From UMGS1052 sp045580005 (GTDB lineage Bacteria > Bacillota > Clostridia > Oscillospirales > CAG-382), in contig JAZNMZ010000087.1 of the NCBI GenBank assembly GCA_045580005.1, forward strand, positions 1 to 14,695: a stretch of 14,695 nt of DNA. The letters run 5' to 3'. Positions 1-7,153 of this stretch are shown one piece after another (positions within the stretch are counted from its first letter, which is position 1; the number at the start of each line of letters is the position of its first letter). A program made the translations under genes and the position numbers. The notes below the pieces were generated by a model. That model was not told the origin of the DNA. It did not search any database and was given only the letters and a program-made list of their open reading frames with translations.

Positions 1-455
1 AAACAGTTAAGGTTGTTTCCGAAACAGCATACTCCGACGGTCCCCGTGCAAAGGTTAAGTGCTACGGAGCAGACAATGTAAACGAGGGCGTTGCTATCAT
101 GAGACTTGAGAATGTTGGTGTATCTATCACAGGTAACTCAACTAACCCCACAAGATTCCAGCACCCCGTTGCAGGCACTTACAAGAAGTGGTGTAACGAA
201 AACGGCGTTAAGTACTTCTCAGTTGCATCAGGCGGTGGTACAGGCCGTACACTTCACCCCGACAACATGGCTGCAGGCCCCGCTTCCTACGGTCTTACAG
301 ACACAATGGGAAGAATGCACGGTGACGCTCAGTTCGCAGGCTCATCCTCTGTTCCCGCTCATGTTGAGATGATGGGACTTATCGGTATGGGTAACAACCC
401 CATGGTTGGTGCTACTGTTGCTGTTGCTGTTGCGGTTGAAGAAGCTACAAAGTAA
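1..455 (+). CDS. GGGtGRT-family protein, 3' part (5' end off the window)
   Basis: The reading frame is open from the window edge (first full codon at base 3) to TAA at 453-455, giving 150 visible residues. The sequence contains the signature SGGGTGRTLHPDNMAAGPASYG (written here as its elements: GGGTGRT, then HPDN, then AAGPASYG), followed by a glycine/methionine-rich stretch (MMGLIGMGNNPMVGA). I recognise this as the GGGtGRT protein family, common in anaerobic Clostridia and Bacteroidetes, whose biochemical function I do not know. Family members are usually about 330 residues, so roughly half is missing. The C-terminus is a Val-Ala alternation (VAVAVAVEEATK) encoded by tandem GCTGTT hexamers. 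A strong terminator follows 17 bases after the stop. A decayed copy of the last codons plus terminator reappears at 9200-9328. Family call is confident; function is not. Confidence 0.8.
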   Translation, partial: TVKVVSETAYSDGPRAKVKCYGADNVNEGVAIMRLENVGVSITGNSTNPTRFQHPVAGTYKKWCNENGVKYFSVASGGGTGRTLHPDNMAAGPASYGLTDTMGRMHGDAQFAGSSSVPAHVEMMGLIGMGNNPMVGATVAVAVAVEEATK

Positions 456-531
456 TTAAATACCAAAATAACAAAAAAATCTGTGCCCGCGGGCACAGAT
501 TTTTTGTTTGTCTAAATTTGTTTTTTTATTG
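389..531 (+). repeat. Left copy of a ~0.14 kb direct repeat (gene 3' end plus terminator)
   Basis: This segment covers the last 22 codons of the GGGtGRT gene, the stop, the short AT-rich spacer, the palindromic terminator and the following T-rich tail up to TTTATTG. It is repeated in the same orientation at 9200-9328 with a few substitutions, a 12-base in-frame deletion in the GCTGTT tract and small indels after the stop. The left copy is the intact one because it ends a normal reading frame. It marks the left boundary of the 8.7 kb block that carries the sugar-catabolism operon and its regulator. Confidence 0.85.
473..505. terminator. Bidirectional Rho-independent terminator (left copy)
   Basis: An uninterrupted palindrome at 479-500 (arms ATCTGTGCCC and GGGCACAGAT around GC) is preceded by an A run and followed by a T run, so it can form a GC-rich hairpin with a U-tract on either strand. 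It lies between two convergent genes, the GGGtGRT gene ending at 455 and the KDPG-aldolase-like gene ending at 551, and probably terminates both. The same element is present at 9268-9299. Confidence 0.9.
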
Positions 532-550
532 CTCAGACAGTATTGTCGGT

Positions 551-1231
551 TTACGGAATTATCGGTATATCTTTTTTCGCCTCTGCGATAATGTCAATAA
601 ACTTCCTTACCTGATTTGTTATAGATACAAGACCTTCTTTTTCTATTTTGTCAAAATCCATAAATGTACGGGCGCCCGATACAGCACAAGCTCCACACTT
701 AATAAAGTCTGCTGCATTTTCGGGTGTTATGCCGCCTGACGGAATAAGGTTTACTTCAGGGAACACCATTTTAAGATTGGTCATGTATTTTGCCCCACCA
801 AGTGCGCCCGGGAATATCTTAACCATTGTTGCACCCTTACGCATAGCGTTAAACACTTCTGTTGCAGAAAAAGCCCCACTGAATACAGGAACATTATATC
901 TGTTTGCAACATCAATTACATCATCAATAACACAGGGGTTTACAATGATACTTCCACCGTGCATAATTACCTCGCGTGCAGATGCAGGATCGAGTACCGT
1001 ACCTGCGGCAACAAGCATTTCATCTCCGAAGTGCTGCGAAATAGCCTCTATAGCCTCAAGAACTCCAGGGGTTGTCATTGTAACCTCAAGAACTCTTGCA
1101 CCACCATCATACATAGCCTGCGCATAGGCAATGTAGTCATCCTTCTTATGAAGCTTTATGCAAGGCAAAATACCTGTTGATTTTGTCTGATGAATAACAT
1201 ACTCCTTAAGTGACATATCCTGTTTTCTCAT
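551..1231 (-). CDS. KDPG/KHG aldolase-family protein (class I, Eda-like)
   Basis: 226 residues, the usual size for 2-dehydro-3-deoxy-phosphogluconate / 4-hydroxy-2-oxoglutarate aldolases, which cleave KDPG to pyruvate and glyceraldehyde-3-phosphate via a Schiff base in the cytoplasm. The catalytic Glu (E49 in VLEVTM), GTVLDP (75-82 region) and the Schiff-base Lys (K138 in MVKIFPGALGG) are present. Several binding positions differ from E. coli Eda as I recall it: the Arg after EVTL is Thr (T53), the PG of the PGxxTxxE stretch is SG (SGAFSATE), and the phosphate-binding Ser of the IGGSW motif is Ala (A187 in AVSGART). The fold and chemistry are therefore well supported, but the exact substrate, and even whether it is phosphorylated, is not. 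It is the last gene of the operon: ATG at 1231, with AGGAG lying in the end of the preceding gene and a 2-base gap, so translation is probably coupled. Confidence 0.85.
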   Translation of the reverse strand: MRKQDMSLKEYVIHQTKSTGILPCIKLHKKDDYIAYAQAMYDGGARVLEVTMTTPGVLEAIEAISQHFGDEMLVAAGTVLDPASAREVIMHGGSIIVNPCVIDDVIDVANRYNVPVFSGAFSATEVFNAMRKGATMVKIFPGALGGAKYMTNLKMVFPEVNLIPSGGITPENAADFIKCGACAVSGARTFMDFDKIEKEGLVSITNQVRKFIDIIAEAKKDIPIIP

Positions 1232-1233
1232 TT

Positions 1234-1689
1234 TTATTTCTCCTTTATTTTAATTTTTGCAATCATTTTACCAAGCTCTATGGGTTCATCCTTACAAATA
1301 CACGGCATATGAGCGTCCTGCGGAAGAGTAATCATAAAATATCCTCTTTCAAGTGTCAGAATGTCGCCTTCTCCCTGCAAAAATGCAGCATCGGATGCCT
1401 CATCATAGCTTATTTCCTTAAGCTTTTTAAGATCCGAATATCCGATACATTCGGTGCCGTATGCGACAAAGTGAATATCTATATTCTTCTTATGTGCCTC
1501 AAATTTGCATTCTGCAATATCTTTTGTCATCATCGGGCGAGCCTTTACGATAACATCAGTTCCTTCGATGCTTATGTCGTCCTTTTCGAACTTTGCGTCA
1601 CTGACAGTTGCAAAAAAATCAAGAGCCGCTCTTACATCGTCACCAAGAACATAATAATTTTTTCTGTTTTCAATATGATCAATAATCAT
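1234..1689 (-). CDS. YhcH/YjgK/YiaL family protein (DUF386)
   Basis: 151 residues with the family hallmarks FEAHKKNIDIHFV (about 68-80) and TLPQDAHMPC (about 119-128). Their His and acidic residues form the metal/ligand site of this cupin-like beta-barrel family. Members sit in sugar and sugar-acid operons (sialic acid, 2,3-diketogulonate, beta-galactoside), and several are proposed to be anomerases or sugar isomerases, but no single reaction holds for the whole family. The start ATG has a clear AAGGAGA site. It lies 10 bases after the kinase gene and 2 bases before the aldolase gene, so it belongs to the same transcript. Its presence supports a sugar-acid or amino-sugar-like substrate but does not identify it. 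Confidence 0.85.
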   Translation of the reverse strand: MIIDHIENRKNYYVLGDDVRAALDFFATVSDAKFEKDDISIEGTDVIVKARPMMTKDIAECKFEAHKKNIDIHFVAYGTECIGYSDLKKLKEISYDEASDAAFLQGEGDILTLERGYFMITLPQDAHMPCICKDEPIELGKMIAKIKIKEK

Positions 1690-1699
1690 AACTTTCTCC

Positions 1700-2719
1700 T
1701 TATCTGTTTACTCTGCCAGATGCGTCGCCGCCCATTAAGCGCTTTACCTCTTCCAAAGTTGCTAGGTTAAAATCTCCTGAAATAGTCTGCTTGAGAGCAG
1801 ATGCAGCTGTCGCAAACTCACAAGTGTCCTTTATCGACATTCCATTCAACAATCCATAAATCATACCTGCCGCAAAGGAAGCTCCTCCGCCGCCTCTGTC
1901 AACAAGATGAATGCTGTAATTTCTTGAACGATAAAATTCTTTTCCGTCATAAATCAGAGCAGACCAGCCGTTGTCGGATGCAGAATAGCTTTCGCGAAGA
2001 GTTGAGCCGATATATTTAAATCCGAATTTTTCCTTGAGCTTAACAAAAACATCTTTATATGCTTCTATATCAAGCTGACCTTTTGTTATGTCGGTGTTCT
2101 CGGGCTTAAAGCCGAGTACTTTTTCCGCATCCTCTTCGTTTCCGATACAAACATCAACATACTGCATAAGCGGAATCATAACCGACTGTGCTGTTTCGGG
2201 ACTCCAGAGCTTGCTGCGGTAATTAAGGTCCACGCTTACTGTAACCCCGTGCTTTTTCGCCGCTTTCATTGCCGCCTCAACGAGCTTTGCCGCCTTAGCG
2301 CTTATTGCAGGTGTAATACCTGCCACATGGAACCAGTCGGCATCGCTGAAAATACCGTCAAAATCAAACTCTTCAGGATCAGCATCAGAAATGGCAGAAT
2401 ATTTTCTGTCATATACAACATTAGATGCTCTTACAGAAGCACCGTTTTCGTAAAAATTAAGTCCCATACGCTCGCCGCCTCTTACAATGTAAGAAGTGTC
2501 TACGCCCTGTTCTCTTAATTTGTTTACTGCTGTCTGTCCAAGCGGATTCAGTGGCAGTTTTGTTATGTATCTTGATTCAAGACCAAATCTTGCTGCCGAT
2601 ACTGCTACAATTGATTCGTCTCCGCCATAATATGCCTCATACTCTGTAGCCTGCTCGAAGCGCAGGTTGTTCTTCGGCATAAAACGAACCATCATTTCAC
2701 CCATTGTTACTACTCTCAT
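1700..2719 (-). CDS. PfkB-family sugar kinase, KDG-kinase-like, lacking the usual catalytic Asp
   Basis: 339 residues resembling clostridial 2-keto-3-deoxygluconate kinases, which would phosphorylate KDG to KDPG for the adjacent aldolase. Similarity runs from the N-terminal MGEMMVRF through TKLPLNPLGQTAVN, SVDLNYRSKLW (162-172) and CIGNEEDAEKVLG to the C-terminal anion-hole region. Two conserved sites are altered. The substrate-hinge motif usually written GGAEANVA reads GGDESIVA (32-39). The second PfkB signature, normally DRVGGGDSF with Asp as catalytic base, reads DRGGGGASF (274-282), with Ala280 (codon GCT) at the Asp position. The reading frame is otherwise intact with no stop or frameshift, and the ribosome site AAGGAGAGGA is strong, so it looks expressed. 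It may be a catalytically weak, repurposed or non-kinase sugar-binding protein. Family call is firm; activity is uncertain. Confidence 0.8.
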   Translation of the reverse strand: MRVVTMGEMMVRFMPKNNLRFEQATEYEAYYGGDESIVAVSAARFGLESRYITKLPLNPLGQTAVNKLREQGVDTSYIVRGGERMGLNFYENGASVRASNVVYDRKYSAISDADPEEFDFDGIFSDADWFHVAGITPAISAKAAKLVEAAMKAAKKHGVTVSVDLNYRSKLWSPETAQSVMIPLMQYVDVCIGNEEDAEKVLGFKPENTDITKGQLDIEAYKDVFVKLKEKFGFKYIGSTLRESYSASDNGWSALIYDGKEFYRSRNYSIHLVDRGGGGASFAAGMIYGLLNGMSIKDTCEFATAASALKQTISGDFNLATLEEVKRLMGGDASGRVNR

Positions 2720-2738
2720 TTTGTGTCCTCTCCTTTTT

Positions 2739-3392
2739 TTATGATTTTCCGTAACTATTAAGAAAATAGTCCCTACCTCTTATAACATTCTCTTCAGAAA
2801 CCATCTGCATCTCCCCTGCTGCCAGAAGATGCAAATACATTTTGCAACTTTTCTCTACAACCTGACAGCAAACTTTTGCTTCTTCAAGGTCGTGGCCGAA
2901 GCACATAGGACCATGATTTCTGATAAGAATTGCATTTGACACTGTAACCGAATCTGCTACAACCGTCCCCAGCTTTTCGTGCATATCGGACGGAACAAAT
3001 TCGGAAGATAGCGGTATTTCTCCACCGAGCAGCTGACACATCTCTTCAGAAATAACGGGAACCCCCTCATTGCGGGCAGCTGCCGCCATAGCATAGGTAG
3101 AATGCATATGAATAATTGCGCCTACATCAGGTCTTTTCTGCATTACCATTCTGTGTATTGCTCTTTCACTAGTCGGAAGCAACTCTCCCGACACTTTATT
3201 ACCATCAATAGAAATGACAACGAGGTCTTCGGGTTTCATAGTCTCATACGCTACCTTTGAAGGCGTAATAAGTATATTCCCGTCATCGAGCCTTACGCTT
3301 ATATTGCCCCAGGTGCCGATAATAAGGCCTTTTTCTTTAAGCCATAGACAGGTGTTTATAATTTCCTGTCTGAGTTTCAAACAGTCTTTCAC
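2739..3392 (-). CDS. Class II aldolase/adducin-family protein (FucA/AraD-like)
   Basis: 217 residues, the standard size for the family that includes L-fuculose-1-phosphate aldolase, L-rhamnulose-1-phosphate aldolase, L-ribulose-5-phosphate 4-epimerase and decarboxylases acting on 3-oxo-tetronate phosphates. Visible motifs are GTWGNISVR (26-34) and ITPSKVAYE (phosphate/substrate loops), the catalytic Glu in PTSERAIHR (73-81), the zinc ligand pair HMHS (about 94-97) and a third His in IRNHGP (about 158-163). Metal-dependent retro-aldol or epimerase chemistry on a ketose phosphate is likely. The start is GTG at 3392, overlapping the upstream stop as GTGA, which indicates translational coupling; an AGGAG lies about 11 bases upstream. 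The substrate cannot be named from sequence. Confidence 0.85.
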   Translation of the reverse strand: MKDCLKLRQEIINTCLWLKEKGLIIGTWGNISVRLDDGNILITPSKVAYETMKPEDLVVISIDGNKVSGELLPTSERAIHRMVMQKRPDVGAIIHMHSTYAMAAAARNEGVPVISEEMCQLLGGEIPLSSEFVPSDMHEKLGTVVADSVTVSNAILIRNHGPMCFGHDLEEAKVCCQVVEKSCKMYLHLLAAGEMQMVSEENVIRGRDYFLNSYGKS

Positions 3393-4180
3393 TTCTCAGC
3401 ACGCTCCTGTTTTGCATATTTGTGTGCCTCTTCCAGATTTTTTCTAACCTGAACAGCCCCGGCTTGAAGAAACATATAATCAGCACCAGTTGAAATCATA
3501 TCAAATCCCATTTCAGACCAGTATCTTAATTTTTCACAACCCATTTCGCCGACTGATAAACCAACATATTTGCCTGCTGCTTTTAATTTTGTAATTGTTT
3601 CTTTTATTATCTTTGTAACAGTCTTTCCGTAAATATTTCCAAGTTCATTTATCGAACCCGATAAATCATTAGCCCCGAAAATGTACCCGTCGATATACTC
3701 GTTTTTCATTATTTCATCAAGGTTATTCACCGCATCAATATGTTCTATTTGTATAAATCTGCAAACATTTGTCTTTGTGTTGTCAACATACTCCTGAGCT
3801 CCCCCATAACCGTAATCAGCAGCATTCATAGGTCCAAATCCCCTTGTACCGTATGGCGGATAAAGAGTACTTGCAATCAAAGAATTTGCCTGTTCTGCAG
3901 TTTTTATCATTGGGAAAATAATGCCGTCTACACCCAATTCCAAAACTTTTTTGGTAAATGTCAGGTCATCCTGAGGAACACGCACAATGACAGCCGTTCC
4001 GGTTGCTTTTATCGCAATTATATCCGCTAATACACTTTCAATCGGCTTGTAACTGTGTTCAAGGTCAATCCATATATAATCATACCCTGCCATACCTATA
4101 ATTTTAGCTACCGTAATGTCTGTTAAATATGTATGTGTTCCTATCATTTTTTCTTTGTTTTTAATCTTTTTCCTCAACAT
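3389..4180 (-). CDS. HpcH/HpaI-family class II pyruvate aldolase
   Basis: 263 residues, typical for the family that includes 4-hydroxy-2-oxoheptanedioate aldolase, 2-keto-3-deoxy-L-rhamnonate aldolase and 5-keto-4-deoxy-glucarate aldolase. These cleave 2-keto-4-hydroxy acids to pyruvate plus an aldehyde using a divalent metal. Seen in order: YDYIWIDLEHS (with the catalytic His), VIVRVPQDD (pyruvate-binding Arg), LGVDGIIFPMIKTAEQA, PPYGTRGFGP, IQIEHIDAVNNLDEI (metal-binding Glu) and GYIFGANDLSGSI (metal-binding Asp). All key positions are kept, so it is probably active. The start ATG at 4180 has AAAGGG about 10 bases upstream. Its end overlaps the class II aldolase start by 4 bases. It gives the operon a second pyruvate-releasing aldolase that does not need a phosphorylated substrate. 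Confidence 0.87.
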   Translation of the reverse strand: MLRKKIKNKEKMIGTHTYLTDITVAKIIGMAGYDYIWIDLEHSYKPIESVLADIIAIKATGTAVIVRVPQDDLTFTKKVLELGVDGIIFPMIKTAEQANSLIASTLYPPYGTRGFGPMNAADYGYGGAQEYVDNTKTNVCRFIQIEHIDAVNNLDEIMKNEYIDGYIFGANDLSGSINELGNIYGKTVTKIIKETITKLKAAGKYVGLSVGEMGCEKLRYWSEMGFDMISTGADYMFLQAGAVQVRKNLEEAHKYAKQERAEK

Positions 4181-4218
4181 TTGCTTTTTCCCTTTCAGTT
4201 AGAAGATCGCTTTTAAAA

Positions 4219-5208
4219 TTATTTATTTTTTATATAGTCGGGGTTAAGAATAGTTTTAACCGTTTTTCCGGCAAAGAAATCCGCCACATTCTTAGCCGCC
4301 ATCATTCCGGCTTTCTCGTGACCTTCAATCGTACATGCACCTGTATGCGGTAAAAGTACAGTATTCTTAGCCGTCAAAAGCGGGTTGCTTGGATCCGGCG
4401 GTTCTGGGAAGAACACATCCATACCGGCTCCGGCAATAACATCGTTATTCAATGCGTCTGCCAAATCTTCCGGCACAACAAGTCTGCCCCTGCCTGTGTT
4501 GATAATAATTGCATTCTTCTTGCATTTTGATAAAAATTCTTTGTTTATCATTCCGTTTGTTTCGGGTGTTGACGGAACATGAAGACTTATAATGTCTGCT
4601 TGTTTTTGAATTTGTTCAACAGAAGCGTATTCAACACCAAGTTCCTTTGCCGCAGTTTCATTCCAGTATAGGTCGTAAGCAATTATACGGCAACTAAAGC
4701 CAGAAAGAATTTTAGCAAGTTTTCTTGAAATATCACCAAAACCAATAATACCTATTGTTTTACCTTCAATTTCAAAGCCTGTTTTGCTTTCAAAAAATCT
4801 GCTCCAGTCATTATTTCTTACTTCTTTATCAGAGCTTGGAATACTGCGAAAAACTGCCAACATCAGCGCAAGAGCGCATTCAGCCACCGCAGTTGACAGT
4901 GTGCCTGCTGCATTACATACCGCCACACCGCATTCAGCGGCAGTAACCTTGTCAATTTCATCGGTTCCCACGCCATAGCGTGAAACCAATTCGAGATCGC
5001 CTTTTAATTCTTTAAAAACTTCTCCCGGAAGTTTTTCTCCACAGGTAATAAGAGCGTTATATCCCTTTAATTTATCTGCCCAGTCAAGTGCGTTTCTCGT
5101 GTCCATGTCAAGAACATCTGCTTTATGCCCGTTTTCCTCAAGATAATCTTTTATACGGGTTCTCATACTAAGCTTTTGTTGTTTGCCTAAAATAGCGATT
5201 TTTTTCAT
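4219..5208 (-). CDS. D-isomer-specific 2-hydroxyacid dehydrogenase (SerA/GyaR-like)
   Basis: 329 residues in the NAD(P)-dependent 2-hydroxyacid dehydrogenase family, which interconverts 2-keto acids and D-2-hydroxy acids (glyoxylate, hydroxypyruvate, 3-phosphoglycerate and others). Visible are SRYGVGTDEID (about 76-86), the Rossmann motif IGIIGFGDISRKLA with Ser at the usual third Gly, the catalytic Arg in INTGRGRLV, the Glu in MDVFFPEPPDP and the catalytic His in LLPHTGACT. The catalytic Arg-Glu-His set is complete. It starts 3 bases after the dehydrogenase gene with GAGGAG and a short spacer. In this operon it could reduce or oxidise a hydroxyacid released by an aldolase, or act on the sugar acid itself; the direction cannot be told. 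Confidence 0.85.
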   Translation of the reverse strand: MKKIAILGKQQKLSMRTRIKDYLEENGHKADVLDMDTRNALDWADKLKGYNALITCGEKLPGEVFKELKGDLELVSRYGVGTDEIDKVTAAECGVAVCNAAGTLSTAVAECALALMLAVFRSIPSSDKEVRNNDWSRFFESKTGFEIEGKTIGIIGFGDISRKLAKILSGFSCRIIAYDLYWNETAAKELGVEYASVEQIQKQADIISLHVPSTPETNGMINKEFLSKCKKNAIIINTGRGRLVVPEDLADALNNDVIAGAGMDVFFPEPPDPSNPLLTAKNTVLLPHTGACTIEGHEKAGMMAAKNVADFFAGKTVKTILNPDYIKNK

Positions 5209-5211
5209 GGT

Positions 5212-6267
5212 TTACTCCTCACATATTTTCACTGTTATTTTTGTTGCATTAGGATAGTTTTTTCTGACAAAACCTTTCATGCAATCATCGAAAGGTATTT
5301 CTTCTGTTATTATAGGTAACAAATCTGGCTTATGCTTTTCCAAAATCGCAAGTACCCCTGACATATTGTCGAACTCACCCATTACTCCAAACATATTTAG
5401 CGACTTTGACACTATGCTGTCAATGTTTACTTCTTTTTCCTTATTTTCATAAAAACCTATTAATGCTACCATACCTCGTGTTGCTGCAATTTCAATAGCC
5501 TGAATATATGTTCCCGACGCTCCCGAGCATTCAAGAACAAAATCCACTCCCTTTCCGTTTGTGAGTTCTTTAACTCTTTCAATCGGATCACATTCTTTAA
5601 TGTTTATCACTTCGGAGCCCAAGCTCTTTGCAACCTCAAGCTTTTCATTATTTCTTCCTATGGTAATAACTCTTTTTGCTCCAAGAGCTTTTGCAAGCAG
5701 AACTGCCGACATAGCGATACATCCCGTACCGATCACCGCAACGGTAGACTCATCTGTTATTTTCATTCTTTTTATTCCGCCATAGGCAACAGACAGCGGT
5801 TCTGCCAAAGATGCTGCTTTCAAAGAAATACCATCAGGAATCTTGTGAAGGTGATGCTTTGGAATTATGTAATACTCCGAGAACGCACCGTCATATATGG
5901 GGTCAATCGTACCAACATTCAGCATATGGCTGCACGAGGAATAATCTCCTCTTTTGCAGGCATCGCAGACTCCGCAAGCAACAGCATTGTCGCCAACAAC
6001 TCTATCCCCTTTTTTGAATTCGGTAACACCCTTTCCTACCTCTTCAACTATACCCGACCATTCATGTCCTGGTCTTAGCGGATATGTTACCTGTCCGTTT
6101 TCTGCAAAACTACACTGGCTTGAAAACAAATCCTGATCAGTACCGCAAATTCCGCAATAGCAGACCTTTACCAAAACAGTATTATCAGACACCTGAGGAA
6201 TCGGCATATGCGCAAAAGCGCCCTTGCCATATCCTTCACTCAAAAAAACTTTCATTTGCTTTTCCAT
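5212..6267 (-). CDS. Zinc-dependent medium-chain alcohol/polyol dehydrogenase
   Basis: 351 residues from the ATG at 6267. That start is preferred over the in-frame GTG at 6285 because GAGGAG sits about 10 bases before the ATG and the GTG would overlap the upstream gene. MDR-family features: catalytic zinc ligands C41 (CGICGTD), H68-E69 (PGHEW) and E156 (LAEPLS); structural-zinc cysteines C98, C101, C104 and C112; and a Rossmann fold beginning VAVIGTGCIA (Ala at the usual third Gly) with a basic residue (GRNN) after the second strand. Sorbitol/threonine/galactitol-type dehydrogenases are the closest in style, so it probably oxidises a secondary alcohol of a sugar, polyol or aldonate with NAD(P). 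Four bases separate it from the upstream epimerase-like gene. Confidence 0.87.
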   Translation of the reverse strand: MEKQMKVFLSEGYGKGAFAHMPIPQVSDNTVLVKVCYCGICGTDQDLFSSQCSFAENGQVTYPLRPGHEWSGIVEEVGKGVTEFKKGDRVVGDNAVACGVCDACKRGDYSSCSHMLNVGTIDPIYDGAFSEYYIIPKHHLHKIPDGISLKAASLAEPLSVAYGGIKRMKITDESTVAVIGTGCIAMSAVLLAKALGAKRVITIGRNNEKLEVAKSLGSEVINIKECDPIERVKELTNGKGVDFVLECSGASGTYIQAIEIAATRGMVALIGFYENKEKEVNIDSIVSKSLNMFGVMGEFDNMSGVLAILEKHKPDLLPIITEEIPFDDCMKGFVRKNYPNATKITVKICEE

Positions 6268-6271
6268 AGTA

Positions 6272-7138
6272 TTACTTCTCCTCACATCGTATTTTTAATG
6301 TAAATTCAACAGCTTCCTCGGGCTTGATGACAGATTCCGCACCGGCTTTTTGAGCATTAATCGGATCATCAAACAGCGCCGTACAGGGTTCAAGGGCAAC
6401 ATTATACATTTCGTTAAGGTCTCCAGGATTCATCCAGACACCAAGATACTTCACACTGTCACCAATAAATTCAAGCGATACCCGTAAATTGCTTTTTGGA
6501 TATACTATTCCGCATTTCATGGGGATTTTTTGCTCTGTGTAATAATATTTGTATTGGTTGTTTGAACCGTATTTTTGAAGTTTACTGATTTTATCGTCGG
6601 TAGGAGGATTTCCAAACATAACTCTGATATTGTCGTCGGAAAAATCGCTCACAACTTGTGCATCTTCTTCTCCCTTAAACATCATATGTCCTGCCCATAT
6701 ATACGGAAAATCGAATTTGTTATGGTTCTCTATCCCGTATTTTATACACAATGTCCCATCTTCGACAAAAACTGTTTTCTTGTATGTAATATTCAACTTC
6801 GGGAGAGTACATTCAAATTTAACCGAGTCATTTTCAATTTTGCAACTGTGCTCCCTTCGGCATACCTCGCCGTGATCTATATAATCCATCCCGTTTATCA
6901 TACAAGGGTCTATTGTAGGAAACATATCATCAAAAGCACTGCACTCACTGTCAATATAACTCGAATCTATAAAGAGCCTTTTATATTTTTCCTGCGGTGC
7001 AACAGCAAAAAGTTCCTGCCCGTTTTTTGTTTTAAAAGATGCAAATTTTGCCCCATCTTCAGGCAAGAATAAGGCTTCAAACCCTTCTTCGTGAATTTTA
7101 ATAGCCGGTCTGTCCTTGTAAAATACTTCTGAAATCAT
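6272..7138 (-). CDS. Aldose 1-epimerase (mutarotase)-like protein
   Basis: 288 residues of the galactose-mutarotase-like beta-sandwich superfamily. Typical positions are visible: an N-terminal GAKFASFKTKNGQELF, the FPTIDPC stretch with DHGEVCRR (an HGEVWR-like motif, catalytic His), HNKFDFPYIWAGHMMF (a second His in the place of the PxxxGxHpyF motif) and NVALEPCTALFDDP near the C-terminus (catalytic Glu). These proteins interconvert anomers of free sugars or hexose phosphates. The ATG at 7138 has AAAGGAGA upstream and the gap to the preceding gene is 15 bases. In the pathway it could supply the right anomer to the dehydrogenase. Assignment to the superfamily is good; substrate unknown. Confidence 0.78.
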   Translation of the reverse strand: MISEVFYKDRPAIKIHEEGFEALFLPEDGAKFASFKTKNGQELFAVAPQEKYKRLFIDSSYIDSECSAFDDMFPTIDPCMINGMDYIDHGEVCRREHSCKIENDSVKFECTLPKLNITYKKTVFVEDGTLCIKYGIENHNKFDFPYIWAGHMMFKGEEDAQVVSDFSDDNIRVMFGNPPTDDKISKLQKYGSNNQYKYYYTEQKIPMKCGIVYPKSNLRVSLEFIGDSVKYLGVWMNPGDLNEMYNVALEPCTALFDDPINAQKAGAESVIKPEEAVEFTLKIRCEEK

Positions 7139-7153
7139 TTTACATATCTCCTT

